NCBI GenBank assembly: GCA_030528645.1
Contig: JAUMYM010000004.1
Span: 90,751-126,989, forward strand
Reading direction: 5' to 3'
Source: Erysipelotrichaceae bacterium
GTDB taxonomy: Bacteria > Bacillota_I > Bacilli_A > Erysipelotrichales > Erysipelotrichaceae
Length of the DNA: 36,239 nt
Shown here one piece after another: positions 7,769 through 15,997 of the stretch. The notes beneath the pieces were generated by a model. That model was given only the letters and a program-made list of their open reading frames with translations. It made no database searches and was not told the origin of the DNA. A program made the position numbers and the translations under genes. Within the stretch, counting starts at the first letter, position 1; every line of letters begins with the position of its first letter.

Positions 7769-9043
7769 ATGAGTAATATGGATGGATGGACAAATGAAAA
7801 TGGTGGGGGCATCTTCACTGAAATTCGTAGTAGAAGTGTAGATGAAAACTTAGATAAGAAATTAAAAACTGTTTGGTTCAGTAGGGGATATTCGCGTGCA
7901 AGTGTTAAAGAGTACATTTCTCATCTTCAAGCTGAAATGGAGCTTTTGCAAGATAATTATAAAGACCATGTAAAAGAAATTATGGATGAAAAAGAACGTC
8001 TTGCACAAGAGAAAACCTTACTTATGAAACAGTTAGAAGAATCACAAACTCCAATAGTTACTAATGAAGAAAAAGTTCGTGAATTAGAGAGTCAAATTGC
8101 TCAAATGAAAGCAGAACTTGATCAACATGGAGAGGCTAAGGTGCGTTTGTTAGAAAGTAAGATTGAATCTTTAACAAAAGAGCTCGAAACAAATGATGCA
8201 AATGTACTTGTTGATTTTCAAAATAGAATTGATGAGTTAAGTAATGAATTGAATTTATCGCAACAAAATGCAAATGAATTAAATTTATATTGTGAAAACT
8301 TAGAAAGTCAATTGGAACAAGCAAATCAAAAAATTAATACATTAAATCAATCAATTACTTCTTTAAATGATAGTGCTGTAATGGAAACTACAAAAACAGA
8401 TGCTGCTCACAAAGAAGAAGTTGGTTTATTAGTAAAAGAAAATGAAGCTCATAAAGAACATGTTGGTCAATTAGCGAAAGAAAATGCAGCTCATAAGGAA
8501 CATGTTGGCTTGTTAGTAAAAGAGAATGCAGATTTATTAGCTCGTATTTCACAACTTGAAAAAGGATTAGCTAAAGCGGAAGAAATGGCACGTATTCCGG
8601 TTGAAACGGTGGAAACAACATCTATGAAGTTGGAAAATGCTCAGCTTACGCTTGAGGTTTCTGAATTACGTGAAAAAGTTCGTGAGTTACAAAAGATGGT
8701 TGTTGGCAAAACACAATTATTAGCGAATGAAGAAGAGTTATTGAAGAAGATTAAAACATTGGAAGAACAATTAACAGAATATAAAGGATATCGTGATGAT
8801 AATCAATTATTACTCAATGAAGTTGTTTCTTTAAGTAAATTTACACAAGAATTATCTTCAAAATACAAGAGTCAAAAGAAGCAATATGATGAATTAATGA
8901 TCTTATTTGAAAGTAAACAAACAGAGTATGAAGAAATTTCTAAATCATTTGAAGATGTTAAGAATAAACTAGATTCTTATGAAGACTACTTCAATGAAAT
9001 TAGTGAGAAAGCTGCATATTTAAAAGGAAATAAAATAATCTAA
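7769..9043 (+). CDS. Long coiled-coil protein with DivIVA-like N-terminus
   Basis: This 424-residue acidic, charged protein follows AAGGAGG. Residues 35-60 (VWFSRGYSRASVKEYISHLQ) resemble the membrane-binding start of DivIVA, where F-x-RGY is followed by a Val and an aromatic residue at fixed spacing. From about 50 to the end it is almost all heptad-like coiled coil. Residues 213-254 are three 14-residue repeats beginning AHKE. No membrane segment or signal peptide is seen. DivIVA family proteins gather at curved membrane (poles and septa). Being the last tightly spaced gene of the tad operon, it could place the pilus machine. DivIVA homology is suggested by a short motif only; a generic coiled-coil scaffold is the alternative. 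Confidence 0.68.
   Translation: MSNMDGWTNENGGGIFTEIRSRSVDENLDKKLKTVWFSRGYSRASVKEYISHLQAEMELLQDNYKDHVKEIMDEKERLAQEKTLLMKQLEESQTPIVTNEEKVRELESQIAQMKAELDQHGEAKVRLLESKIESLTKELETNDANVLVDFQNRIDELSNELNLSQQNANELNLYCENLESQLEQANQKINTLNQSITSLNDSAVMETTKTDAAHKEEVGLLVKENEAHKEHVGQLAKENAAHKEHVGLLVKENADLLARISQLEKGLAKAEEMARIPVETVETTSMKLENAQLTLEVSELREKVRELQKMVVGKTQLLANEEELLKKIKTLEEQLTEYKGYRDDNQLLLNEVVSLSKFTQELSSKYKSQKKQYDELMILFESKQTEYEEISKSFEDVKNKLDSYEDYFNEISEKAAYLKGNKII
8405..8530 (+). repeat. Three 42-base tandem repeats inside the coiled-coil gene
   Basis: Units at 8405-8446, 8447-8488 and 8489-8530 encode AHKEEVGLLVKENE, AHKEHVGQLAKENA and AHKEHVGLLVKENA. The period is 14 residues, that is two heptads, so copy-number change keeps frame and coiled-coil register. 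The DNA copies differ at several third positions, so the expansion is not brand new. Confidence 0.9.
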
Positions 9044-9069
9044 AGTTATGATTTTAATCATAACTTTTT
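9042..9069 (+). terminator. Hairpin at the end of the main tad operon
   Basis: An 11-base-pair stem (AAAGTTATGAT at 9042-9052 with 9057-9067) with a 4-base loop overlaps the TAA of the coiled-coil gene and ends in CTTTTT. It is AT-rich and has a short U-tract, so termination is probably partial. The DUF1905 gene begins 14 bases later. Confidence 0.6.
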
Positions 9070-9082
9070 AATAGGTAAAGAT

Positions 9083-9352
9083 ATGAATAAAAAGAAGTAT
9101 GAATTTGAAGCCAAAATTATGAAAGTAAAAGATATAGATGGAGCGTATATTGAATTTCCTTTTAATGTCAAAGAAGAATTTAAAAAAGGTAGAGTAAAGG
9201 TATCAGCTACTTTTGATGGGTATCCTTATGAAGGGATATTGGTAAGAATGAAAACAGAGAATCATATTATAGGTATCCGAAAAGAAATTCGTAAAATAAT
9301 CAATAAACAACCAGGAGATATTATTAAGGTTACAATTCAAGAAAGAGAATAA
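9083..9352 (+). CDS. DUF1905 family protein
   Basis: This 89-residue protein matches the DUF1905 pattern: a first strand FEAKIMKVKDIDGAYIEFP, then a KKGRVKVSATFDGYPYEG block, and IGIRKEIRKIINKQPGDIIKVTI at the end. The ribosome binding site (AGGTAAAG) is modest. The function of the family is unknown; it is a small beta-rich fold often carried as a stand-alone domain. It sits just beyond the hairpin closing the tad operon and before a convergent esterase gene, so its link to the pilus is doubtful. Read-through from the tad operon is the simplest source of its mRNA. Confidence 0.75.
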   Translation: MNKKKYEFEAKIMKVKDIDGAYIEFPFNVKEEFKKGRVKVSATFDGYPYEGILVRMKTENHIIGIRKEIRKIINKQPGDIIKVTIQERE

Positions 9353-9358
9353 ATGAAA

Positions 9359-9384
9359 AAACGTTGTATTTAAATACAACGTTT
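9359..9384. terminator. Bidirectional terminator, perfect palindrome
   Basis: AAACGTTGTATTT (9359-9371) is directly followed by its full complement (9372-9384). On the minus strand the stem is followed by TTTTT, making a good terminator for the plsY-esterase operon; it overlaps the esterase stop at 9383-9385. On the plus strand only a short T-run follows. Confidence 0.75.
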
Positions 9385-10141
9385 ACTGCTTTATAAGAAA
9401 TTGAATCATGATTGGTAGTTCTTTGTTCCAAGCAGATTCGTTATGTTTTCCGTGTTCTACAAGATAGGAATAGACATCTACCTTTTTTCTTAATAGTTTA
9501 TTTGTTATTGTAAGCATGGTATTCATATAACGAGCCAGCTCTTGTTTACGAGTAAATTCATCTGATCCAATATGTAGTAAAATACGTGTATTTGGTTGTA
9601 TTTCGTTTTCTTCCACAAGTTTTATACATTCTTTAGGATTAAACTCAAAAGAAGAAGACATACAAATACCACAATAAAATATATCCGATCTTGTTATGGT
9701 TGAATAATAAGCCATTAAACCACCCATACTACTACCTGCAATGCTAGTATTTTGACGATTTGCTAGTGTTCTATACTGTGCATCAATAAATGGTTTTACA
9801 ATATTGATAATCCAGTTTAATGTTTGTTTCGCATTTGCTTTAACTTTTCCAAATTGTTTTGTTTTAAAATCAAAAGGACTATATTCATTTAGACGTTGAT
9901 TGTCTTTGTGATTACAATCCATTCCAACAACAATTACTTCATGTTTGTGTATATCCAAAAATTCTTTTAGACCCCATGATGTTCCATAAGTTGCAACATG
10001 ATCATAAAACAGATTGTGACCATCTAGCATATATAATACAGGATATTTCTTTTTTGATTGTTTATAGCTTTGGGGTAAATATATCCAAATTCTGCGTTGG
10101 TTTTGTCCATATTGATCGGTTAATTGACGTTCTTCAATCAT
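9383..10141 (-). CDS. Alpha/beta-hydrolase, esterase D-like family
   Basis: This 252-residue putative esterase has the nucleophile elbow GSSMGG (Ser138), a likely acid in HIGSDEF (Asp194) and a likely catalytic His in VEHGKHNESAW (about 233), together with the YPVLYMLDGHNLF block characteristic of the esterase D/IroE-like group. The substrate cannot be read from the sequence. No signal peptide is visible. I chose the ATG at 10141, which shares one base with the plsY stop (TAATG), a junction also used by tadC/DUF192 and yqeH/yhbY in this window. An ATG four codons upstream (10153) is possible; neither has a strong ribosome binding site. It is co-transcribed with plsY. Confidence 0.85.
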   Translation of the reverse strand: MIEERQLTDQYGQNQRRIWIYLPQSYKQSKKKYPVLYMLDGHNLFYDHVATYGTSWGLKEFLDIHKHEVIVVGMDCNHKDNQRLNEYSPFDFKTKQFGKVKANAKQTLNWIINIVKPFIDAQYRTLANRQNTSIAGSSMGGLMAYYSTITRSDIFYCGICMSSSFEFNPKECIKLVEENEIQPNTRILLHIGSDEFTRKQELARYMNTMLTITNKLLRKKVDVYSYLVEHGKHNESAWNKELPIMIQFLIKQ

Positions 10142-10755
10142 TATTTCAACCAAGTAATTTTCTTTTCATTGCCTTTTAAAATACGCACTACATTGTCTTT
10201 ATGTCGATAAATAACAAAGATTGCAATAATTAGAAGGGAATAAGAAATAAGAATATTTTTTTGGATATAGAACGATGTAAAAATCGAAGAAGAAATACCA
10301 ATTATACTTGCAAAAGATACGTACTTTGTAATGGCTAGTGTAGCTAAGAAAATAGAAATAGGTACAAGAAACATAAATGCAAATTCATGAGTGATAAAAA
10401 GTGAAATGGCCAATAAATAACCAAAGGTAGTCGCAACTGCTTTTCCTCCTTTAAAATCTGCAAAGATTGGAAAACAATGTCCTACACAAACAGACAAACC
10501 ACATAACACTGCGGCATCTACACTTACCTTACTGAAGAAGAATACAACTAAAAAGGCTTTTAAAACATCTAATAGTATTACAGCAATCCCAGCCTTTTTT
10601 CCTAAAACACGGCCAGCATTGGTTCCGCCAAGATTTCCTGATCCATGTTGACGTATATCTGTTTTATAAAATACTTTTCCAATAATCAATGCCCAAGGAA
10701 TCGATCCAATCACATATCCAACAACAACTGCTAAAAATAACTTAATAATCTGCAT
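10141..10755 (-). CDS. plsY: PlsY, acyl-phosphate:glycerol-3-phosphate acyltransferase
   Basis: This 204-residue multi-pass membrane enzyme makes lysophosphatidate from acyl-phosphate, the first step of phospholipid synthesis in Gram-positive bacteria. Family blocks are clear: GSIPWALIIGK near the N-terminus, DIRQHGSGNLGGTNAGRVLGKKAG, and GHCFPIFADFKGGKAVATTFG. I place the start at 10755, where AGAGGTG precedes ATG by five bases, rather than at an ATG seven codons further up. The gene lies divergent to parE; plsY next to parE/parC is common in Bacillota. Confidence 0.95.
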   Translation of the reverse strand: MQIIKLFLAVVVGYVIGSIPWALIIGKVFYKTDIRQHGSGNLGGTNAGRVLGKKAGIAVILLDVLKAFLVVFFFSKVSVDAAVLCGLSVCVGHCFPIFADFKGGKAVATTFGYLLAISLFITHEFAFMFLVPISIFLATLAITKYVSFASIIGISSSIFTSFYIQKNILISYSLLIIAIFVIYRHKDNVVRILKGNEKKITWLK

Positions 10756-10779
10756 AAACTCACCTCTAGTAAACATAAT

Positions 10780-10831
10780 AACATATTTTATACATACTGT
10801 CCTTTAAATTTAATGTAAGATAAAGTATAAT
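10780..10831. promoter_or_regulatory. Divergent promoter region of plsY and parE
   Basis: For parE, TTTAAA (10803-10808) is 17 bases before a perfect TATAAT (10826-10831). TTTAAA is its own complement, and on the minus strand it lies 17 bases before TATGTT (10785-10780), so one hexamer could serve both directions. The parE -10 is convincing; the plsY one is weak. Confidence 0.55.
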
Positions 10832-10855
10832 ATTTCTAGTTTAGGAGTGATTGTT

Positions 10856-12778
10856 TTGGTAAAAAAACAAACGTATAATGAAGATTCAATACAGATTCTT
10901 GAAGGTTTAGATGCAGTTAGGAAACGTCCTGGAATGTATATTGGATCTACAGATTCAAGAGGCCTTCACCATTTAATATGGGAAATTTTGGATAATGCGA
11001 TTGATGAAGCGATTAATGGATACGGAAATCGCATAAAAATAACTTTAAATAAAGATGGATCATGTTGTATCGAAGATGAGGGCCGTGGAATGCCTGTTGG
11101 TTTACATGCATCAGGGAAATGTGCATTAGAAGTTATTTTTACAGTATTGCATGCTGGTGGTAAGTTTTCAGCGGAAGGTGGATATAAAACTTCAGGTGGA
11201 CTACATGGTGTAGGGGCTAGTGTTGTAAATGCATTGAGTAGTTTTCTAGAAGTAGAAGTATATAAAGATGGTGTAGCCTATGCTATGCGTTTTGAAGATG
11301 GTGCTGAAAAAATCGGTCCATTAGTAGAAAAAGGAAAAACAACAAAACATGGAAGTAAGGTAACATTTCTACCAAATAAAGCTATTTTTTCTACGACTAC
11401 ATTTCAATATAGTACGGTGTGTGATCGAGTAAGAGAACAAGCATTTTTATTAAAAGGTATCGAAATGGTTGTAGTTGATGAGATACATAATCGTAAAGAT
11501 GTTTTTAAATTTGAAGATGGGTTAAGCGCATTTTTAGAGTATTTACATGAAGATCGTAATGTCATGCATAAGCCCATTACATTTAAAGGAAACTATAATG
11601 AGATTGAAGTGGATTTTGCGTTTCAATATACAGATGACTATCAAGAAAATACCTATTCATTTGTAAATTTAGTACGTACAAAAGATGGAGGTCCTCATGA
11701 AGTAGGATATAAAACAGCTTTTACGAAGGTATTTAATGACTTTGCAAGAAAAAATAATTTATTAAAAGAAAAAGATAAGAATTTTGAGGGAAGTGATGTG
11801 CGTGAAGGATTAACTGCTATTATTTCCTGTAAGATTCCTGAGCATCTTTTACAATTTGAAGGACAAACAAAGTCAAAGCTTGGTACACCGGTTGCAAAAC
11901 AGGCAGTAGAAAGTGCTGTAAATGCTTCTTTGGTTTATTTTTTAGAAGAAAATCGTGAATTAAGTCTTTCATTAATCAAGAAAATGCAAAGGGCTTCTTT
12001 AGCACGTGTTGCAGCTCGCAAAGCAAAAGAAGAAGCTCGTAAAGGAAAATCTGTAAAATCAGAAAAGGTGTTAAGTGGTAAGCTTTCTCCGGCTCAAAGT
12101 AAGGACTATCGTATTAAAGAATTGTTTTTAGTTGAAGGAGATTCAGCTGGTGGTAGTGCTAAACAAGGACGTGATAGTAAGTATCAAGCCATTTTACCTT
12201 TAAGAGGTAAAGTGTTAAATACGGAAGATGTTAAATTAAATGATATTGAAAAAAATGTAGAGTTAAATACAATTGTACATGCAATAGGAGCAGGAATTGG
12301 ATCAAGTTTTAATTATGAAGATTCCAATTATAATAAAATTATTATTATGACCGATGCAGATACAGATGGTGCGCATATTCAGTGTTTACTATTAACATTC
12401 TTTTATCGTTATATGAAAGAATTGGTAGAGCATGGCATGGTTTATATTGCCTTACCTCCCCTATATAAAGTAAGCAAAGGCAAAGAAGTTGCTTATGCTT
12501 TTGATGAAGAAGAACTTGAATCGCTAAAGAAACAATGGGGCAAAGTTGAAATTCAACGTTATAAAGGGCTTGGTGAAATGAATGCAAGTCAATTATGGGA
12601 AACAACCATGAATCCGGAAACTCGAACACTTATACAAGTAAAAGTTGAAGACAGCATCAAAGCGAGTAAACATATTTCTGTTTTAATGGGTGATAAAGCT
12701 GAGTTACGTCGTAAATGGATTGAAGATCATGTTCAATTTACATTAGAGGATAATTATATGGTGAATGACAATGAGTAA
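10856..12778 (+). CDS. parE: ParE, topoisomerase IV subunit B
   Basis: This 640-residue ATPase subunit of topoisomerase IV decatenates sister chromosomes with ParC. The GHKL part shows GLDAVRKRPGMYIGST, EILDNAIDEA, EDEGRGMPV and YKTSGGLHGVGASVVNALS; the YKTSGGLHGVGAS form is typical of ParE. The TOPRIM part shows LVEGDSAGGSAKQGRD and MTDADTDGAHI. I use the TTG at 10856, eight bases after AGGAG; a GTG at 10847 is in frame but overlaps that site. The gene overlaps parC. GyrB is the alternative, but the plsY neighbour and the ParC-type partner favour ParE. Confidence 0.93.
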   Translation: MVKKQTYNEDSIQILEGLDAVRKRPGMYIGSTDSRGLHHLIWEILDNAIDEAINGYGNRIKITLNKDGSCCIEDEGRGMPVGLHASGKCALEVIFTVLHAGGKFSAEGGYKTSGGLHGVGASVVNALSSFLEVEVYKDGVAYAMRFEDGAEKIGPLVEKGKTTKHGSKVTFLPNKAIFSTTTFQYSTVCDRVREQAFLLKGIEMVVVDEIHNRKDVFKFEDGLSAFLEYLHEDRNVMHKPITFKGNYNEIEVDFAFQYTDDYQENTYSFVNLVRTKDGGPHEVGYKTAFTKVFNDFARKNNLLKEKDKNFEGSDVREGLTAIISCKIPEHLLQFEGQTKSKLGTPVAKQAVESAVNASLVYFLEENRELSLSLIKKMQRASLARVAARKAKEEARKGKSVKSEKVLSGKLSPAQSKDYRIKELFLVEGDSAGGSAKQGRDSKYQAILPLRGKVLNTEDVKLNDIEKNVELNTIVHAIGAGIGSSFNYEDSNYNKIIIMTDADTDGAHIQCLLLTFFYRYMKELVEHGMVYIALPPLYKVSKGKEVAYAFDEEELESLKKQWGKVEIQRYKGLGEMNASQLWETTMNPETRTLIQVKVEDSIKASKHISVLMGDKAELRRKWIEDHVQFTLEDNYMVNDNE

Positions 12779-15296
12779 AAAAAATACAATTCATTACAAT
12801 GAAAATAAAATTTTAGCGTTTGAAGATGTAATGTCGGATCGTTTTGGTCGTTATTCTAAGTACATCATTCAAGAACGTGCTTTACCGGATGTACGTGATG
12901 GATTAAAGCCGGTACAAAGAAGAATCTTATATGCAATGCATGTAGATAAAAATACATTTGAAAGACAACATCGAAAATCTGCGAAAACAGTTGGTTTAGT
13001 TATTGGGAATTATCATCCACACGGAGATTCTTCAGTATATGATGCCATGGTTCGTATGTCACAACCTTGGAAGATGAATCATCCGTTAATTGATATGCAT
13101 GGTAACAATGGTTCTATTGATGATGATCCAGCTGCTGCAATGCGTTATACAGAAGCTCGTTTATCGAAAATAGCGTCAACGATGCTAGAGGATTTAAATT
13201 ATAAAACAGTTAATTTTGCGTCAAACTTTGATGATACAGATCAAGAGCCGGTTGTATTTCCCGCTCGCTTTCCACTTTTATTAGTGAATGGAACAAGTGG
13301 GATTGCAGTAGGGGTTGCGACAAACATACCTTCTCATAATTTAAGTGAAGTGGTAGATGCAACCATTCACTTAATTCAAAATCCAAACTCTACGGTAGAG
13401 GAACTTTGCCAATTTGTCTTAGGACCGGATTTTCCTACAGGTGGAATTGTGCAAGGGAAAAAAGGCATAATGGATGCTTATAAAAGTGGAAAAGGTAAAA
13501 TTGTTATACGTGCTAAAACAAAAGTGGAAGATGCCAAATCGATTCAACAAATTATCATTACAGAAATACCTTATGGCGTGGTAAAAGCAAAATTAGTTGA
13601 GAAAATTGATGATATACGTCTAAAGAAGGATATTGATGGTATATTAGATGTACGTGATGAATCAGATCGTGAGGGTTTAAAAATAACGCTAGATATTAAA
13701 AAAGATATAAATCCTGAATTAATATTAAATTATCTATATAAGAATACTGAACTTCAAATTTATTACAATTTTAATATGTTAGCGATTGTTGATAATACAC
13801 CAAAAGATTTAAGTTTAAAACAGATCTTAAAGTCTTTTATTGAACATCGTAAAGAAGTAGTGCTTCGTCGTAGTCGCTATCAATTATCTGAAATGGATAA
13901 ACGATGTCATATTTTAGAAGGTTTAATCAAAGCGGTGACGATTCTAGATGAAATTATTGAAATGATTCGTGCTAGCAATGATAAAAAAGATGCAATCTTA
14001 CAATTAATGCAACGCTTTATGTTTACAGAAGTACAAGCAGATGCGATTGTTTCTTTAAGATTATATCGTTTAACAAATACCGATGTAAAAGCATTAAAAG
14101 AAGAGTTTGCAAATCTCATTAATGAAATGGAAATGCTAAAGCTAATTTTGAGTAATGAACATATTTTAAATAATGTCATTGTTCAAGAGCTAAAAGATAT
14201 AAAAAAAGACTATGCGGAGGAACGCAAGACACAAATCGAAGATGAAGTAAGTGATATAGTTATTGATAAATCAAGTATGATTACCAGTGAGAAAGTTATG
14301 GTTACCGTTTCAAAAGATGGTTATTTAAAACGTGTTTCTTTGCGTTCTTATAGTGCCAGTGAACATACTATTACGGGCTTAAAAGAAAATGATGAGTGGA
14401 TTGGTCATCTTCAAGTAGATACTTTAGATACGTTATTAATTTTTACTTCAGCCGGTAATTATGCTTATCTTCCTGTCTATGAGATACGTGAAGCGAAGTG
14501 GAAAGACATTGGTTTTCACTTAAATAATTATGTAAAAATCGATGCAGATGAAAAAATAATTAGTGTCATTCATGTTTGTAACTTTGACTCTTATGCTTAT
14601 ATTGTTACAGCTACTAAATTAGGTATGATTAAAAAGACGATGTTGAGTCATTTCAAGACAAATCGATACAACAAATTATACTGTGCCATGAAGTTAAAAG
14701 CGAAAGATGAAGTCATACATGCACAAGTTGTTTACCATGAAGAAGATCTTATCTTATTGTCAAAAGATGGTTATGTAGTACGTTATCACCAATCTCTTTT
14801 ACCTAGTGTTAAAACAAAATCTCAAGGGGTTAAAGCACAAAATTTTGCAAGTAAAGATTACTTAGCAGCATTTGTTAGTGTACATCCTCAAAGTAGTGAA
14901 GCCTTACTGATAGGAACTACGAAAGGGAATTTCAAACGTATTAAAGTTTCAGATATTTCTTATACATCAAGACCGGTAAAGGGAGAAATGATCACTAAGA
15001 AATTAAAAACAACACCGTATCAAATGAATTATTTGGTTATTGTAAGTCCATATCATACTATTTCTTTTGTTAGCGATACTATAGAAGAGGTAATTGCTAA
15101 GGATGTTCCAATTATGGATAAACAGGCTACATTTTCTACTTTGGTAAATGTGAAAGATAACTCTTATATATTAAAAGGAATACAAGAGGCAAAGATTATT
15201 GATAAACCAGAAGGTTTAGAAGAAGAAACCGTTGATGTTGAAGAACAAGTGTTTCAAGACTATGAAGTAATTAATTTATTTAATGAGAGATCATGA
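12771..15296 (+). CDS. parC: ParC, topoisomerase IV subunit A
   Basis: This 841-residue DNA-cleaving subunit has the catalytic Tyr126 in AAMRYTEARLS and the quinolone-region sequence HPHGDSSVYDAMVRMSQ, with Ser87 and Asp91 at the two positions where resistance changes arise; both look wild type. SDRFGRYSKYIIQERALPD at the start and no QRRGGRG-like GyrA box in the C-terminal beta-pinwheel support ParC. The start at 12771 lies six bases after GGTGA; an ATG two codons earlier is possible. Overlap with the end of parE implies coupled translation. The TGA stop is inside a terminator stem. Confidence 0.94.
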   Translation: MSKKNTIHYNENKILAFEDVMSDRFGRYSKYIIQERALPDVRDGLKPVQRRILYAMHVDKNTFERQHRKSAKTVGLVIGNYHPHGDSSVYDAMVRMSQPWKMNHPLIDMHGNNGSIDDDPAAAMRYTEARLSKIASTMLEDLNYKTVNFASNFDDTDQEPVVFPARFPLLLVNGTSGIAVGVATNIPSHNLSEVVDATIHLIQNPNSTVEELCQFVLGPDFPTGGIVQGKKGIMDAYKSGKGKIVIRAKTKVEDAKSIQQIIITEIPYGVVKAKLVEKIDDIRLKKDIDGILDVRDESDREGLKITLDIKKDINPELILNYLYKNTELQIYYNFNMLAIVDNTPKDLSLKQILKSFIEHRKEVVLRRSRYQLSEMDKRCHILEGLIKAVTILDEIIEMIRASNDKKDAILQLMQRFMFTEVQADAIVSLRLYRLTNTDVKALKEEFANLINEMEMLKLILSNEHILNNVIVQELKDIKKDYAEERKTQIEDEVSDIVIDKSSMITSEKVMVTVSKDGYLKRVSLRSYSASEHTITGLKENDEWIGHLQVDTLDTLLIFTSAGNYAYLPVYEIREAKWKDIGFHLNNYVKIDADEKIISVIHVCNFDSYAYIVTATKLGMIKKTMLSHFKTNRYNKLYCAMKLKAKDEVIHAQVVYHEEDLILLSKDGYVVRYHQSLLPSVKTKSQGVKAQNFASKDYLAAFVSVHPQSSEALLIGTTKGNFKRIKVSDISYTSRPVKGEMITKKLKTTPYQMNYLVIVSPYHTISFVSDTIEEVIAKDVPIMDKQATFSTLVNVKDNSYILKGIQEAKIIDKPEGLEEETVDVEEQVFQDYEVINLFNERS

Positions 15297-15309
15297 TCTC
15301 TCATTTTTT
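15282..15309. terminator. Terminator after parC, palindrome over the stop codon
   Basis: AATGAGAGATCA (15282-15293) is directly followed by its complement (15294-15305), then a T-run to 15309. The parC TGA (15294-15296) begins the second arm. The minus-strand prepilin peptidase gene ends two bases later, so it probably serves both directions. Confidence 0.85.
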
Positions 15310-15946
15310 AAAAGAAAAAACATATGTAAAAGCCTAAAGATAGAAACGGAGCGAAAGGGATTTCTTTTTCTTTAAAGAAGGTGTAAGTACATAATGCAGA
15401 TATACTTGCGATAGAAAGTGCATATAGCAGTTGATTTAAAGAAAATATAAGAGCAAAAGTAGCAAGTAACTTAACATCACCAAATCCAATGAGTTGTTTG
15501 TATGCTAGGATAGAAAATAGTGAAAATATACAAAAGGAAAAACCAATATGTAATTGAGATTTATAAAATAAGAATAGAATACATAAATGAAAGATATGAC
15601 ATCGATCAGGAATGATTTTTAAGCGTAAATCAACCAAAGAAAGATATAAAAGAGAACAGCTAAATAGTAAGTATATAAACGATAATTTTTGATGGTAAAG
15701 TAGCAGTCCTAATAAAATCATAGATAATTCCGCAATTAAATAAGAAATAGGAATCTTCCATTTACAATAACGACATCTTCCTTTTAAATAACAATAGCTA
15801 ATTAAAGGGATTAAATCAAAAGTAGATAATCGATGTTTACAGCAAGGACATCTAGATACCATGGAGTGGGGTTTTAAGTAATTGTATGCATAAGCATGAA
15901 TGAAAGAACCCAGACAAGATAAAAATAAAATATAATATACCAACAT
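15308..15946 (-). CDS. Type IV prepilin peptidase (A24 family)
   Basis: This 212-residue multi-pass aspartic peptidase cuts the leader from type IV-like prepilins. The N-terminal cytoplasmic loop carries two Cys pairs, C33xxC36 and C58xxC61, as in full PilD/ComC enzymes that also N-methylate. The catalytic Asp residues are Asp106 (LVDLRLKIIPD) and Asp157 (GFGDVKLL). I start at 15946, where GAAAGGAAA precedes ATG; an open frame extends 36 codons upstream without support. No com genes are near. It may process the Flp pilins at the start of the window, a competence pilus elsewhere, or both. Confidence 0.92.
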   Translation of the reverse strand: MLVYYILFLSCLGSFIHAYAYNYLKPHSMVSRCPCCKHRLSTFDLIPLISYCYLKGRCRYCKWKIPISYLIAELSMILLGLLLYHQKLSFIYLLFSCSLLYLSLVDLRLKIIPDRCHIFHLCILFLFYKSQLHIGFSFCIFSLFSILAYKQLIGFGDVKLLATFALIFSLNQLLYALSIASISALCTYTFFKEKEIPFAPFLSLGFYICFFF

Positions 15947-15963
15947 GCAGTTTTCCTTTCTTA

Positions 15964-15972
15964 TGTTATAAT
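15964..15972 (+). promoter_or_regulatory. Extended -10 element before yqeG
   Basis: TGTTATAAT is a perfect TATAAT with the TG extension. I see no good -35 hexamer at the expected distance, inside the divergent peptidase start region. It would start transcription about 20 bases before the yqeG TTG codon. Confidence 0.55.
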
Positions 15973-15997
15973 TAATAGAATAAAAGGGGTGATTTCT

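Noticed and set aside
8405-8530. CRISPR-like repeat array
   Set aside because: The 42-base units are contiguous, without spacers, and encode in-frame heptad repeats of a protein.
10856-15296. GyrB/GyrA pair
   Set aside because: No GyrA box is seen, the KTSGGLHGVGAS form is ParE-like, and plsY is adjacent; topoisomerase IV fits better.
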